From Spirochaetota bacterium (GTDB lineage: Bacteria > Spirochaetota > Spirochaetia > Treponematales > Breznakiellaceae): 13,842 nucleotides of DNA. The stretch covers positions 1-13,842 of the forward strand of contig JAEXTK010000047.1 in NCBI GenBank assembly GCA_023406985.1, in the 5' to 3' direction. This document shows, in pieces, positions 7,094 to 13,818 of this stretch. The translations under genes and the position numbers were made by a program. Position 1 is the first letter of the stretch. Every line of letters starts with the position of its first letter. The notes beneath the pieces were generated by a model. That model was not told where the DNA came from and ran no database searches. It was given only the letters and a program-made list of their open reading frames with translations.

Positions 7094-7107
7094 TGTAATC
7101 GATTACA
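7094..7107. promoter_or_regulatory. LacI-type operator O2 upstream of the fucU promoter
   Basis: TGTAATCGATTACA is a perfect 14-bp palindrome identical to the core of the site at 6583-6596. It fits the GalR-like form TGTAANCGNTTACA of LacI-family sites. Its centre is about 50 bp upstream of the predicted fucU transcription start, 8 bp beyond the -35, and 511 bp from the other operator centre. That arrangement suggests DNA looping between the two sites, or activation, rather than simple promoter occlusion. Confidence 0.8.
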
Positions 7108-7199
7108 CATACGGTGGCCGGCGCCGGGAAGGGGGGATGGCGCGGAGGCGCAGTGCGGAAATACGGAGAGAGCCCAATCCTACGGAGCCAAGGATCACT

Positions 7200-7220
7200 A
7201 GTGTCGCGAAGATTTGGGAT
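7200..7220 (+). repeat. Dispersed 21-bp repeat, copy 1
   Basis: AGTGTC-GC-GAAGATTTGGGAT matches the sequence at 10747-10767 in 19 of 21 bases; only the two bases after AGTGTC differ (GC here, AT there). Both copies are on the plus strand and both are intergenic, 3.5 kb apart, which suggests a multicopy intergenic element. Confidence 0.55.
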
Positions 7221-7371
7221 AAAGAGAAGAACGGCACGAGCCCCCCGGGTTCAGCCCCCGGCCCTTTCGTCAGCGCTTCCGAGATCTTTGCGCCGTTGCG
7301 CCGTTGCGTGAGGCCCGTCCGTTTGCGGCGGCCAAGCGCCTTTGCGCTCTTTGCGCCGGTACGCGCGACCC

Positions 7372-7463
7372 TGCGCGGACGGCGGCCCGTCGCGGCCGGG
7401 GGCCATGCGCGGACGGTGGCCCGTCGCGGCCGGAGGCCATGCGCGGACGGTGGCCCGTCGCGG
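7372..7463. repeat. 34-bp tandem repeat, about 2.7 copies
   Basis: Units begin at 7372, 7406 and 7440, each with TGCGCGGACGG(C/T)GGCCCGTC. The first two complete units differ at two positions, and the third breaks off after about 24 bases. The 34-bp period is not a multiple of three and the units sit just beyond the patatin stop codon. There are no spacers, so it is not a CRISPR array. Confidence 0.75.
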
Positions 7464-7497
7464 GACGATACGGCCGCGCAACCCGCCGGGGCCCGGC

Positions 7498-8763
7498 TCA
7501 TCTCCGGCGGACGAGGTAGGCGGCGGCCTTTTCCAGGTACTCGGTGCCGGCGGGCAAAGCGGGAAAGAGGGCGTCCAGGGTTCCTTCAAGGAGGGCGCGC
7601 GTCCGGCCCGAGCAGAGGCGGCGGACCAGCAGGGCGTAGTAGTACGGGCAGTGGTCCTGCCGGCCTTTCCGCACGATGTCGCCGATCGCGGACTTGAGCG
7701 CACCCGCGGTGCCGAGCGATCCCTTGCCCGAGAACCCGAGGGCGGCGTCCACGCGCGCCTCCACCTCCGCCCGCTTCGCCTCGATGGCCTGGGCGAACTC
7801 CGCGTAGGTATATACCCGGAGCCGCTCCACGCCGAGGATGGAGGCCGCGCACTCCAGGTGCTTGAGCAGGACCCGCCGGTCGTAGCGCATGGACTCGGGG
7901 AAGACGGCCGCCGGGAGATGGCGGTCCTCCAGGAAGCGCCGGTAGCCGCGCTCGGAAACGTCGTCCTTGTGGAGGAAGTAGGAATAACCCAGGTAGCGGC
8001 CGAAGGTCCGCATCACGTCCAGGTACCCGAGTCGCGTGAAGGCGTCCAGGAAGGCGCGGTCGAAGTCGAGCGTGCCGCCCATGTCGATGGAGTTCTTGAT
8101 GTAGATGGTCTCGCTCCCGATGATGTCCGGTTTCCGCGAGAAGCCCGCGCCCGAGATGTCCAGGACGATGATGCGCCGGTAGCCCCGCTTGCGGGCGGTG
8201 TTGTACGGCACGTTGTCGTAGAGCCCCCCGTCCGCGTACTGTTTTCCGTCGATCTCCGGCTTGACGAAGCCGGGGAAGGCCGAACTCGCGAGGAGGTAGC
8301 GCACGAGGGATCCCTTTTCCATCTGGTCCAGGAAGACCTCGCAAGGCTTCTTGTCGGTTACGTTCACCGTGAGGAGGCCGAGGTCCACGCCGGAGGCGCG
8401 GAGGCGCTCCTCGTCCAGATAGGTCTGGAGCAGGCCCTTGAGCGGACTCGTGTCCAGGCCGCCCTTGTCCACGAAGGCCTTGAACACGTCGAGCCATCCC
8501 CTGAAGCGCTCGGCGCCGTCTTTGGTTTGGGCCGCGGGATCCAGGGAGAGGATGGAGCCGAGGGAGATGGAGGCGCCGAGTTCCTCCAAAGCGTCGTCGG
8601 AGCCCTGCGCGAGGAAGGCGGCGATGATCGCGCCGATGGAGTTGCCGATGAAGGCGTCGATGGGTATCTCGAGTTCCTTGAGCGCGCGCCACGCCCCGAT
8701 ATGGTAGACGCCCTTGGCGCCCCCGCCTCCCAGGACCAGACAATAGCCGCCTTCCCTCCGCAT
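7498..8763 (-). CDS. Patatin-like phospholipase
   Basis: Predicted 421-residue serine lipid acyl hydrolase (bacterial RssA/patatin-type). The N-terminus carries the oxyanion-hole loop LVLGGGGAKGVYHIGAWRAL (residues 9-28), then the nucleophile elbow GNSIG with Ser42, then YADGGLYDNVPY with the dyad aspartate at D178. SLVRYLLASSAFPGFVKPEI is the usual segment before the dyad. About 200 residues follow the catalytic domain, including repeated helical, basic stretches of unknown role. No signal peptide or lipobox is seen, so it is probably cytosolic or peripheral on the membrane. The ATG has AGGAGG 5 nt upstream. It is divergent from the YD-repeat lipoprotein and in the same direction as fucU, but 460 bp away with repeats in between, so it is likely its own transcript. 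The physiological substrate cannot be read from the sequence. Confidence 0.93.
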   Translation of the reverse strand: MRREGGYCLVLGGGGAKGVYHIGAWRALKELEIPIDAFIGNSIGAIIAAFLAQGSDDALEELGASISLGSILSLDPAAQTKDGAERFRGWLDVFKAFVDKGGLDTSPLKGLLQTYLDEERLRASGVDLGLLTVNVTDKKPCEVFLDQMEKGSLVRYLLASSAFPGFVKPEIDGKQYADGGLYDNVPYNTARKRGYRRIIVLDISGAGFSRKPDIIGSETIYIKNSIDMGGTLDFDRAFLDAFTRLGYLDVMRTFGRYLGYSYFLHKDDVSERGYRRFLEDRHLPAAVFPESMRYDRRVLLKHLECAASILGVERLRVYTYAEFAQAIEAKRAEVEARVDAALGFSGKGSLGTAGALKSAIGDIVRKGRQDHCPYYYALLVRRLCSGRTRALLEGTLDALFPALPAGTEYLEKAAAYLVRRR

Positions 8764-8799
8764 CCGCGCCTCCTGCTCGACGTACGCCGTCCACGTTCC

Positions 8800-8828
8800 A
8801 GTGTACGACCGCGGGGAGCGGACGGCAA
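8800..8828 (-). promoter_or_regulatory. Possible promoter of the patatin-like gene
   Basis: On the minus strand, TTGCCG (8828-8823), a 17-nt spacer and TACACT (8805-8800) each match the consensus in 4 of 6 positions. The predicted start near 8793 gives a leader of about 30 nt containing AGGAGG. Confidence 0.35.
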
Positions 8829-8872
8829 TCGTTCGGCGCCTCGCAGACCGACATATACCCGGAAAAAGAGCC

Positions 8873-8902
8873 TTGACATTTTTTACAGAGCTTACCTATA
8901 AT
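8873..8902 (+). promoter_or_regulatory. Perfect-consensus sigma70 promoter of the lipoprotein gene
   Basis: TTGACA at 8873-8878 and TATAAT at 8897-8902 are both exact consensus, with an 18-nt spacer in AT-rich DNA. Transcription should begin near 8909, giving a leader of about 60 nt before the lipoprotein ATG. It is the strongest-looking promoter in the window. Confidence 0.85.
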
Positions 8903-8967
8903 CCAGAAATCATTATCTTTTTATCTATATTAAGAATACGATCTACCCCCTAATAGGAGACATCACG

Positions 8968-9657
8968 ATGAACCGCCATATCGCAAGCTCGATCTCCCTG
9001 GTTTTCCTCGCCCTCGCCATGTTTGGATGCACCCTTTCAGACGATGACGACGCTCAATCGCCGCCCGCGACGGATGCGTATCGACTTAAGGAACGTCTTA
9101 CCTATAATGCGGAAGGAACATTAACGAGTAGCTATCACTATGCCTATGACTCGGAGGGAAAGTTCACGACCAACTACATGACCGACGCGTCCGGTACAAC
9201 CACCAGTTCGACTACTTACGAATATAAATCCCCTTTCGGCTACACGAGAGGGAACTACTACGACCCGTCCGGGGCTCCCACGTTGTATACCGTATGCATT
9301 TATGATGCTGCGGGAAATAGGGTAAGATTCGACAACTACGACACGTCTGACGTAAAAATGAATTACTACACATATACGTATGACGCCGCAGGAAAAACCA
9401 TACGGATTGACTACTATGACGCGAGCGGAACCCTCTCCTGGTACCGTCAATTCGAGAACGACACCGCCGGGAACAGGATAAAGACGATTCGATACGATTC
9501 CACTGATACCATCACCGGAAGTACCGTCTATACGTACGAGAACGGACGATGGAGCAGGATACAGAACTACGACGCCGCGGACGTACTGACTAGCTACCAG
9601 GATATCATCTGGGAGAAGGGTACCATGGTCGACGACATCATCGCGATTGATTGGTAA
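8968..9657 (+). CDS. Lipoprotein with tyrosine-rich YD-type repeats
   Basis: Predicted 229-residue exported lipoprotein of unknown function. Residues 1-21 are a lipoprotein signal (MNRH, a hydrophobic run and LAMFGC with the acylated Cys21), followed by the acidic linker SDDDDAQ. The rest is made of roughly 22-residue units of the type YxYDxxGxxxRxxYYDxSG, for example YTYDAAGKTIRIDYYDASGT and YENGRWSRIQNYDAADVLT, some five to six in all. They resemble YD/RHS repeats, known to form beta-rich extracellular structures, but the long RHS shell and core motif are absent. AGGAG sits 8 nt before the ATG. The gene is visibly AT-richer than its neighbours (about 45% G+C in the lines I counted), suggesting recent acquisition or different selection. 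It is divergent from the patatin gene and is followed by the kinase gene after 93 bp. Confidence 0.85.
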   Translation: MNRHIASSISLVFLALAMFGCTLSDDDDAQSPPATDAYRLKERLTYNAEGTLTSSYHYAYDSEGKFTTNYMTDASGTTTSSTTYEYKSPFGYTRGNYYDPSGAPTLYTVCIYDAAGNRVRFDNYDTSDVKMNYYTYTYDAAGKTIRIDYYDASGTLSWYRQFENDTAGNRIKTIRYDSTDTITGSTVYTYENGRWSRIQNYDAADVLTSYQDIIWEKGTMVDDIIAIDW

Positions 9658-9659
9658 GA

Positions 9660-9673
9660 GCCGGCTGCCCGGC
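9660..9673 (+). terminator. Weak hairpin after the lipoprotein gene
   Basis: GCCGG-CTGC-CCGGC forms a 5-bp stem with a 4-nt loop, two bases after the lipoprotein stop codon. There is no T-tract behind it, so this is only a possible transcript-end structure. Confidence 0.25.
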
Positions 9674-9750
9674 GTGATACCCGTCATCCCCGTGCCGGTC
9701 TCCGCTTGCGTCCCCGGCCGGGCCGATCTACTATGGCCGCGGAGGCTCGT

Positions 9751-10719
9751 ATGATCCTATGCTGCGGTGAAGCCCTCATCGACATGGTTCCCTTCGCCGG
9801 GGAGGAAGGCGACGCGTTCCGCCCCTGTCCCGGCGGCAGTCCCTACAATTCGGCCATCGCCATCGGCCGCCTCGGCGTCCCGGTAGCCTTCGTCGGCCGC
9901 CTGTCCACCGACTTCTTCGGGGAACTCCTCGTCAAGCGCCTCCGGGAGAACGGGGTGCGGACGGACCTCATCGCCCGCTCCGGCCAGACGACCACCCTCG
10001 CCTTCGTGAAGCTCGAGGGCGGCGCGGAACCGCAGTACGCCTTCTACGTCGAGGGCAGCGCCGACCGGTCCCTCGTCCCCGCCGACATTCCCGCGCGCCT
10101 TCCCGACGAGGCGCGGTGCATCCTCTTCGGGTCGATCTCCATGACCATGGAGCCGGTCGCCTCCACGATCGAGGCGTTCGTGCAGCGCGAAGCGGCAAGG
10201 ACGGACTCGGGCGCGCCCGTCATCTCGCTGGACCCGAACGTGCGTCCCGTCATGATCGCCGACCGGCTGTCCTACGTCCGGCGCCTGGAAGGCTGGATGG
10301 CCTCCTCCACGATCGTGAAGATCTCGGGCGCCGACCTGGAATTCGTCTACCCCGACCTGGACCGCGACGAGGCCCTCGCCAAGATACTCGGCATGGGTCC
10401 CATCCTCGTCGTGACGACCCTCGGCATGGACGGGGCCCTCGCCGTCGGGAGACGGACCGACGGGTCCGATTTCCGCGCCACCGCTCCGGTCGTACCGGTG
10501 AAGGTGGTCGATACCATCGGCGCCGGCGACACCTTCCACGCGGGCTTCCTCGCCTGGCTCGAGGCGCACGGGAAGATGTCGCGGGCCGCCCTCGCCGGCC
10601 TCGCCGAAAGCGAACTCGCCGCGGCCCTCGCCTTCGCGAACGCGGCGGCCGCCCTCGTCTGCGCCAAGCGCGGAGCCGAGCCTCCGACCCTCGCGGAGAT
10701 GGAGGCCTCGGGACGCTGA
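9751..10719 (+). CDS. PfkB-family sugar kinase, fructokinase-like
   Basis: Predicted 322-residue cytosolic ATP-dependent sugar kinase of the ribokinase/PfkB family. The start MILCCGEALIDMVPF is the typical first strand of fructokinases; I choose the ATG at 9751 because GGAGG lies 5 nt upstream. Substrate-binding CPGGSPYNSAIAIGRLGVPV (GGSxYN) follows, then VISLDPNVRPVM and the PfkB signature VVDTIGAGDTFHAGFLAWL with the catalytic base D260. The overall sequence resembles FrcK/ScrK-type fructokinases more than ribokinase. It is not of the FGGY family to which L-fuculokinase belongs, so it should not be taken as FucK by position alone. The gene is flanked by unrelated genes with gaps of 93 and 227 bp and is probably transcribed alone. 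The true sugar is not certain from sequence. Confidence 0.9.
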   Translation: MILCCGEALIDMVPFAGEEGDAFRPCPGGSPYNSAIAIGRLGVPVAFVGRLSTDFFGELLVKRLRENGVRTDLIARSGQTTTLAFVKLEGGAEPQYAFYVEGSADRSLVPADIPARLPDEARCILFGSISMTMEPVASTIEAFVQREAARTDSGAPVISLDPNVRPVMIADRLSYVRRLEGWMASSTIVKISGADLEFVYPDLDRDEALAKILGMGPILVVTTLGMDGALAVGRRTDGSDFRATAPVVPVKVVDTIGAGDTFHAGFLAWLEAHGKMSRAALAGLAESELAAALAFANAAAALVCAKRGAEPPTLAEMEASGR

Positions 10720-10946
10720 CCTACGCGACCGGACCGTGCCGTGAGCAGTGTCATGAAGATTTGGGATGGAGGGCGCCATCCCCGGTCGAACGGTCGCCGA
10801 GCATCCGGCGCGCCCCGACGTATGCGCGCTCATCGAATCGCGCCCCCCGGTAACGGGAAGCAAGCGTCAGGGGAACTCGGCCGGAAACTTCGGTGAGAAG
10901 CGAATTGGGGCCTCCGCCGCCCCGCCTGACATGCTACGATCCGGCC
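10720..10946. other. Intergenic stretch between kinase and acetyltransferase genes
   Basis: No gene is supported in these 227 bases. They hold the second copy of the dispersed 21-bp repeat (10747-10767) and, overlapping its end, the small inverted repeat GGATGG-AGGGCG-CCATCC at 10764-10781, which could end the kinase transcript although no T-tract follows. A TACGAT at 10934-10939, 7 nt before the acetyltransferase ATG, could be a -10 element for a leaderless transcript, but no properly spaced -35 is seen. Confidence 0.4.
10747..10767 (+). repeat. Dispersed 21-bp repeat, copy 2
   Basis: AGTGTC-AT-GAAGATTTGGGAT is the partner of the copy at 7200-7220, identical in 19 of 21 bases. The flanking sequences of the two copies do not match, so the conserved unit is short. 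Confidence 0.55.
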
Positions 10947-12014
10947 ATGGAAATCATCGATCTGAAAACGCCCGGAGCGGTCGCCGAGGCCGCCCGCCTC
11001 GCCGCCGCGGAGCATGCACGGCTCCGAGCCCTGCTCCCCCGCCTCCCGGGCCGCGACGCCGCGCACTACGAACCCATGCTCGAGTGGATGGTCCGCGAAG
11101 GAGACCTCGTCGGCGCGGCCGAAGGGGGCCGTCTCGTCGCCTTCCTCGGCGGCTTCATCCTGGAAAACTACCGCAACGCCGGGCCCGGGACCTTCTCGCC
11201 CGACTGGTGCCACGGCGCCGTCCTCGGCGCGGAGCCTGCCGGCGCCGACGCGACCGCTGCGAGCGCCACGGCTGCCCGCGCCGCGAGCGACGGCCGGGCG
11301 ACGCTCGCCTATCGGCTCCTCTACCGGGAACTCGCCTCCCGCTGGGTCGCGAAAGGCATCCGCATCCATGCGGCGGCGGCCTATGCGAGCGACGGCGCCG
11401 CCCGGGAAGCCTTCTCGCTCACCGGTTTCGGCCGCGTCGTCTTGGACGCGGCGGTCGGCGCGTCCGAGCTCCTCGCGGGGCTCTCCGGTCCCGGGGACGC
11501 TACCGCGGATAGCGCGCCGGAGGCGGCGCGGGCGGAGCTCGCCGCTCCTCGGGGACTCGCGGTGCGCCGCGCCGGGCCGCCCGACGCCGCCGCGCTGGCC
11601 GAAATGAACGCGCGCCTCGCCGCGCACATCGGCGCCTCGCCCGTCCTCATGCCCCATCCCCACGGGTCCACCGAAGAGGAGTGGGCGGCCTGGTTCGCCG
11701 CGCCTGAGGCCGTCGCGTTCATAGCCGAACGGGAGGGGAGGGGCGTGGCGTTCATTAAGGCGGAAGCTCCCCAGTTCGACGTGAGCGACGCGGTCCACGG
11801 AGACAAGACGCTCGCCATCAACGGCATGTTCACGGAGGACGCCGAACGGCGGCAGGGCACGGGGTCCTTTCTCCTGCGGGCCCTCGCCGCCGAAGCCGTC
11901 GAGCGCGGCATGGACCTGGTGTCCGTCGACTGCGAAACGACGAACCTGGAGGCCTACGCCTTCTGGACTCGCCGCTTCAAGCCGGTCACCTGGAGCTTCG
12001 AGCGGAGGGTGTAG
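10947..12014 (+). CDS. Tandem GNAT-fold acetyltransferase
   Basis: Predicted 355-residue cytosolic N-acetyltransferase, substrate unknown. It appears to hold two GNAT-like halves. The N-terminal half (about 1-175) has EGGRLVAFLGGFILENYRNA and the late YRLLYRELASRWVAKGIRIH and SLTGFGRVVLDAAVG segments but a weak acetyl-CoA motif. The C-terminal half (about 205-355) has the beta-strand pair VAFIAEREGRGVAFIKAEA, INGMFTEDAERRQGTGSFLL with the acetyl-CoA loop RRQGTG (residues 301-306), and the closing NLEAYAFWTRRFKPV. The halves are joined by alanine-rich linkers, and an alanine-rich insert (about 96-112) interrupts the first half. I start at MEIIDLKTPG; an upstream in-frame ATG adds 18 residues without homology. 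No good Shine-Dalgarno precedes either. It is flanked by a kinase and a symporter without obvious functional link. Confidence 0.8.
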   Translation: MEIIDLKTPGAVAEAARLAAAEHARLRALLPRLPGRDAAHYEPMLEWMVREGDLVGAAEGGRLVAFLGGFILENYRNAGPGTFSPDWCHGAVLGAEPAGADATAASATAARAASDGRATLAYRLLYRELASRWVAKGIRIHAAAAYASDGAAREAFSLTGFGRVVLDAAVGASELLAGLSGPGDATADSAPEAARAELAAPRGLAVRRAGPPDAAALAEMNARLAAHIGASPVLMPHPHGSTEEEWAAWFAAPEAVAFIAEREGRGVAFIKAEAPQFDVSDAVHGDKTLAINGMFTEDAERRQGTGSFLLRALAAEAVERGMDLVSVDCETTNLEAYAFWTRRFKPVTWSFERRV

Positions 12015-12019
12015 CGGGA

Positions 12020-12040
12020 GGCCGGACTTCCTTCCGGGCC
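12020..12040 (+). terminator. Hairpin after the acetyltransferase gene
   Basis: GGCCGGA-CTTCCT-TCCGGGCC forms a 7-bp stem with one bulged G, 5 bases after the stop codon. Only a short TT follows, so termination here would be weak. A wider inverted repeat, GCGGGAGGCC (12014-12023) and GGCCTCCCGC (12115-12124), brackets the rest of the gap. Confidence 0.35.
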
Positions 12041-12041
12041 C

Positions 12042-12071
12042 TTGACCACCCGAAGGACTCCGTCGGATAGT
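12042..12071 (+). promoter_or_regulatory. Possible promoter of the symporter gene
   Basis: TTGACC (12042-12047), an 18-nt spacer and GATAGT (12066-12071) match the consensus in 5 and 4 of 6 positions. Transcription would start near 12078, about 80 nt before the symporter ATG. Confidence 0.4.
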
Positions 12072-12156
12072 CGGCTCGCATACGAAACGTCTAGCGAGCT
12101 ACGTCAGGTCCTCGGGCCTCCCGCCGCGGACCTTTCGCTCTCCGTAAGGAGTCCCT

Positions 12157-13818
12157 ATGATCTCTGCCCTCCTCGTCCTTGCCGTGTTCTTCCTCGCCAC
12201 GCTGGCCGCGGGCCGCTCGGCGGAGCGGGCACGCCTCAAGCGGGGCCCGGATGAATCCTTTTACCTCGCGGACCGGCGCCTCGGCAGCCTCGCCCTCTTC
12301 CTCACCCTGGCCGCGACCAACTTCTCGGCCTTCACGGTCCTCGGCCTCGCGGGGGCGGGCTATCGCCTCGGCTACGCCTTCTACCCGGTCATGGGCCTCG
12401 GCACGGCCTTCATGGTGATCGGGCTCTACCTCGTCGGCCTCCCGTTCTCGGAAGCGGGCGCCCGCAGGGGGTGGGTCACGCCGGCCGACTTCGTCGAAGA
12501 CCGCTACGGGTCGCCGCTCCTCAAGAAAGCCTACGCGATCGCCCTCGTGGCCTTCACCCTCCCCTACCTCGCCCTGCAACCCATCGCCGCAGGGCTCCTC
12601 CTGGAATCGGCGCTCGGCGTCCCCTACGTCGTCGGCGCCGTCTCGGTGGCCGCGGTCATCGCGCTCTATACGATACTCGGGGGCATGCGCGCGGTCGTGC
12701 GGACCGACGTGTTCCACGGCGTCCTGCTCATGGGTATCGCCGCCCTGGCCTGGTGGCTCGTCGTCCGGCGTCTCGGCGGTTTCGTCCCGGCGCACGAGCT
12801 CGTCGCGGAGCGCTCGCCGGCCCTGCTCGCGCGCCCCGGCGGCGGCGCGGGCCTCTCGCCCGCGGCCTACGCGGGATACTTCCTGCTCTGGCTGCTCGCC
12901 GATCCCCTATTCCCCCAGCTCAACCAGCGCTTCCTCGCCGCGCGGGACGGGAAGGCCATGCGGCGCACCATCGTGGCCTACCCCTTCGTCACCACGACCC
13001 TCTTCTTCCTCACCGTCTCCACGGGGGTCCTCGGTTCGATGGTCCTGCCGGGCCTCGGCGGCGCCGGAGCCGACCGGATCTGGCCCGCCCTCGCCGCGGA
13101 GGCGGCGCCCGCGCCCTTCTCGGGCGTAGCGACCGCCTTCCTTCTCCTGGCCCCGCTCGCGGCCCTCATGACCACGATGGACAGCCAGCTCCTCACCCTC
13201 GCCTCGGTCGCGGTGCGGGACCTCGCCGGAAGGAAGGACGCGCCGCCCCTCGTCTCGCGGACCGCCGTCGCCCTCCTGGCCCTCGTCGGCGCCGCGCTCG
13301 CGCTCGTGCCGCCCGACGACATCCTGGCCTTCCTCAACAAGTCGAGTTTCCTCGGCTACGCCGCGATGGCCCCGCTCTTCTTCTGCGGACTCTATTCCTC
13401 GCGGCCGGGCCCGATCGCCGGCCTCGCCTCCCTCGTCCTCGGGGAGGCCGCGGTGGTCCTGTCGGGCTTCGGCCTCCTCGACGTGGGCGGGCTACCGCCG
13501 GTCTTCACGGTGGCGGCCGTGTCTTGGGGAACCCTGGCCCTCGGTACCGCGATCGGCGCGGCGAGGGGGAAGCGCCGTCCGCCGGCGGCCCCGCGACAGG
13601 CCGCCTTCCAGCCGTACCGGCTCGCGCAGGTCTTGCCCGCGCGCTGGGCGCTGGTCTTCCTCGCCGTCCTCGTCCCGGCCTTCGACTTCTGGAATTGGGG
13701 GAAGGAGCCACGCCTCGCCGCGGGACTCCCCCTCTGGGTCTGGACGAGCGCGGGCCTCGGCGTCCTGCTTTCGGCCGCGCTCTCATTGTTTTTCAGGCAT
13801 CATAAGCCGCACGATTGA
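12157..13818 (+). CDS. Sodium:solute symporter (SSS family)
   Basis: Predicted 553-residue inner-membrane Na+-coupled transporter with about 13 hydrophobic segments. The first helix MISALLVLAVFFLATLAAGR is followed by the typical ESFYLADRRLGSLALFLTLA and AATNFSAFTVLGLAGAGYRL of the first core helices, then ALYTILGGMRAVVRTDVFHG, the family's conserved loop. LAALMTTMDSQLLTLASVAV with D342 matches the SSS helix carrying Na+-coordinating Ser/Thr residues. KSSFLGYAAMAPLFFCGLY and two further C-terminal helices end the protein. The family carries sugars, amino acids, pantothenate and organic acids; the substrate here cannot be told. The ATG has AAGGAG 5 nt upstream. Length is normal, and the stop lies 24 bases before the window end. 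No partner genes are in view. Confidence 0.93.
   Translation: MISALLVLAVFFLATLAAGRSAERARLKRGPDESFYLADRRLGSLALFLTLAATNFSAFTVLGLAGAGYRLGYAFYPVMGLGTAFMVIGLYLVGLPFSEAGARRGWVTPADFVEDRYGSPLLKKAYAIALVAFTLPYLALQPIAAGLLLESALGVPYVVGAVSVAAVIALYTILGGMRAVVRTDVFHGVLLMGIAALAWWLVVRRLGGFVPAHELVAERSPALLARPGGGAGLSPAAYAGYFLLWLLADPLFPQLNQRFLAARDGKAMRRTIVAYPFVTTTLFFLTVSTGVLGSMVLPGLGGAGADRIWPALAAEAAPAPFSGVATAFLLLAPLAALMTTMDSQLLTLASVAVRDLAGRKDAPPLVSRTAVALLALVGAALALVPPDDILAFLNKSSFLGYAAMAPLFFCGLYSSRPGPIAGLASLVLGEAAVVLSGFGLLDVGGLPPVFTVAAVSWGTLALGTAIGAARGKRRPPAAPRQAAFQPYRLAQVLPARWALVFLAVLVPAFDFWNWGKEPRLAAGLPLWVWTSAGLGVLLSAALSLFFRHHKPHD

Larger units (their letters stand above)
7111..7497. other. Non-coding, repeat-rich stretch between fucU control region and patatin gene
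   Basis: No convincing gene lies in these 387 bases; frames that stay open have no family match and no ribosome-binding site. The region holds a purine-rich run with GCGGAGGCGCAGTGCGG at 7142-7158, a copy of a 21-bp dispersed repeat at 7200-7220, CTTTGCGCCGTTGCGCCG-type low-complexity sequence at 7286-7310 and again at 7339-7357, and a 34-bp tandem repeat at 7372-7463. Reiterated TTTGCG(C/T) and GCGGAG strings are known as common multicopy intergenic sequence in many bacteria. The stretch is probably a patchwork of such elements. Confidence 0.5.

Noticed and set aside
7372..7463. CRISPR array
   Set aside because: The units are directly adjacent with a 34-bp period and no unique spacers, and no cas genes are near.
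7342..8901. Long plus-strand open frame opposite the patatin gene
   Set aside because: It runs through the 34-bp tandem repeat and antisense to intact patatin motifs, has no ribosome-binding site and no recognisable domain.
8764..9657. Toxin-immunity pair formed by the patatin and the YD-repeat lipoprotein
   Set aside because: They are divergent, the patatin lacks any secretion or delivery domain, and the lipoprotein lacks an RHS core or toxin tip; adjacency alone is too weak.
9751..10719. Fuculokinase (FucK) completing the fucose pathway
   Set aside because: The protein is PfkB fold with a GAGD motif and fructokinase-like N-terminus; FucK belongs to the FGGY family, and the gene is outside the fucose operon on the other strand.
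9757..10863. Minus-strand open frame opposite the kinase gene
   Set aside because: Low-complexity Gly/Asp/Glu/Arg-rich translation, antisense to a complete PfkB protein.
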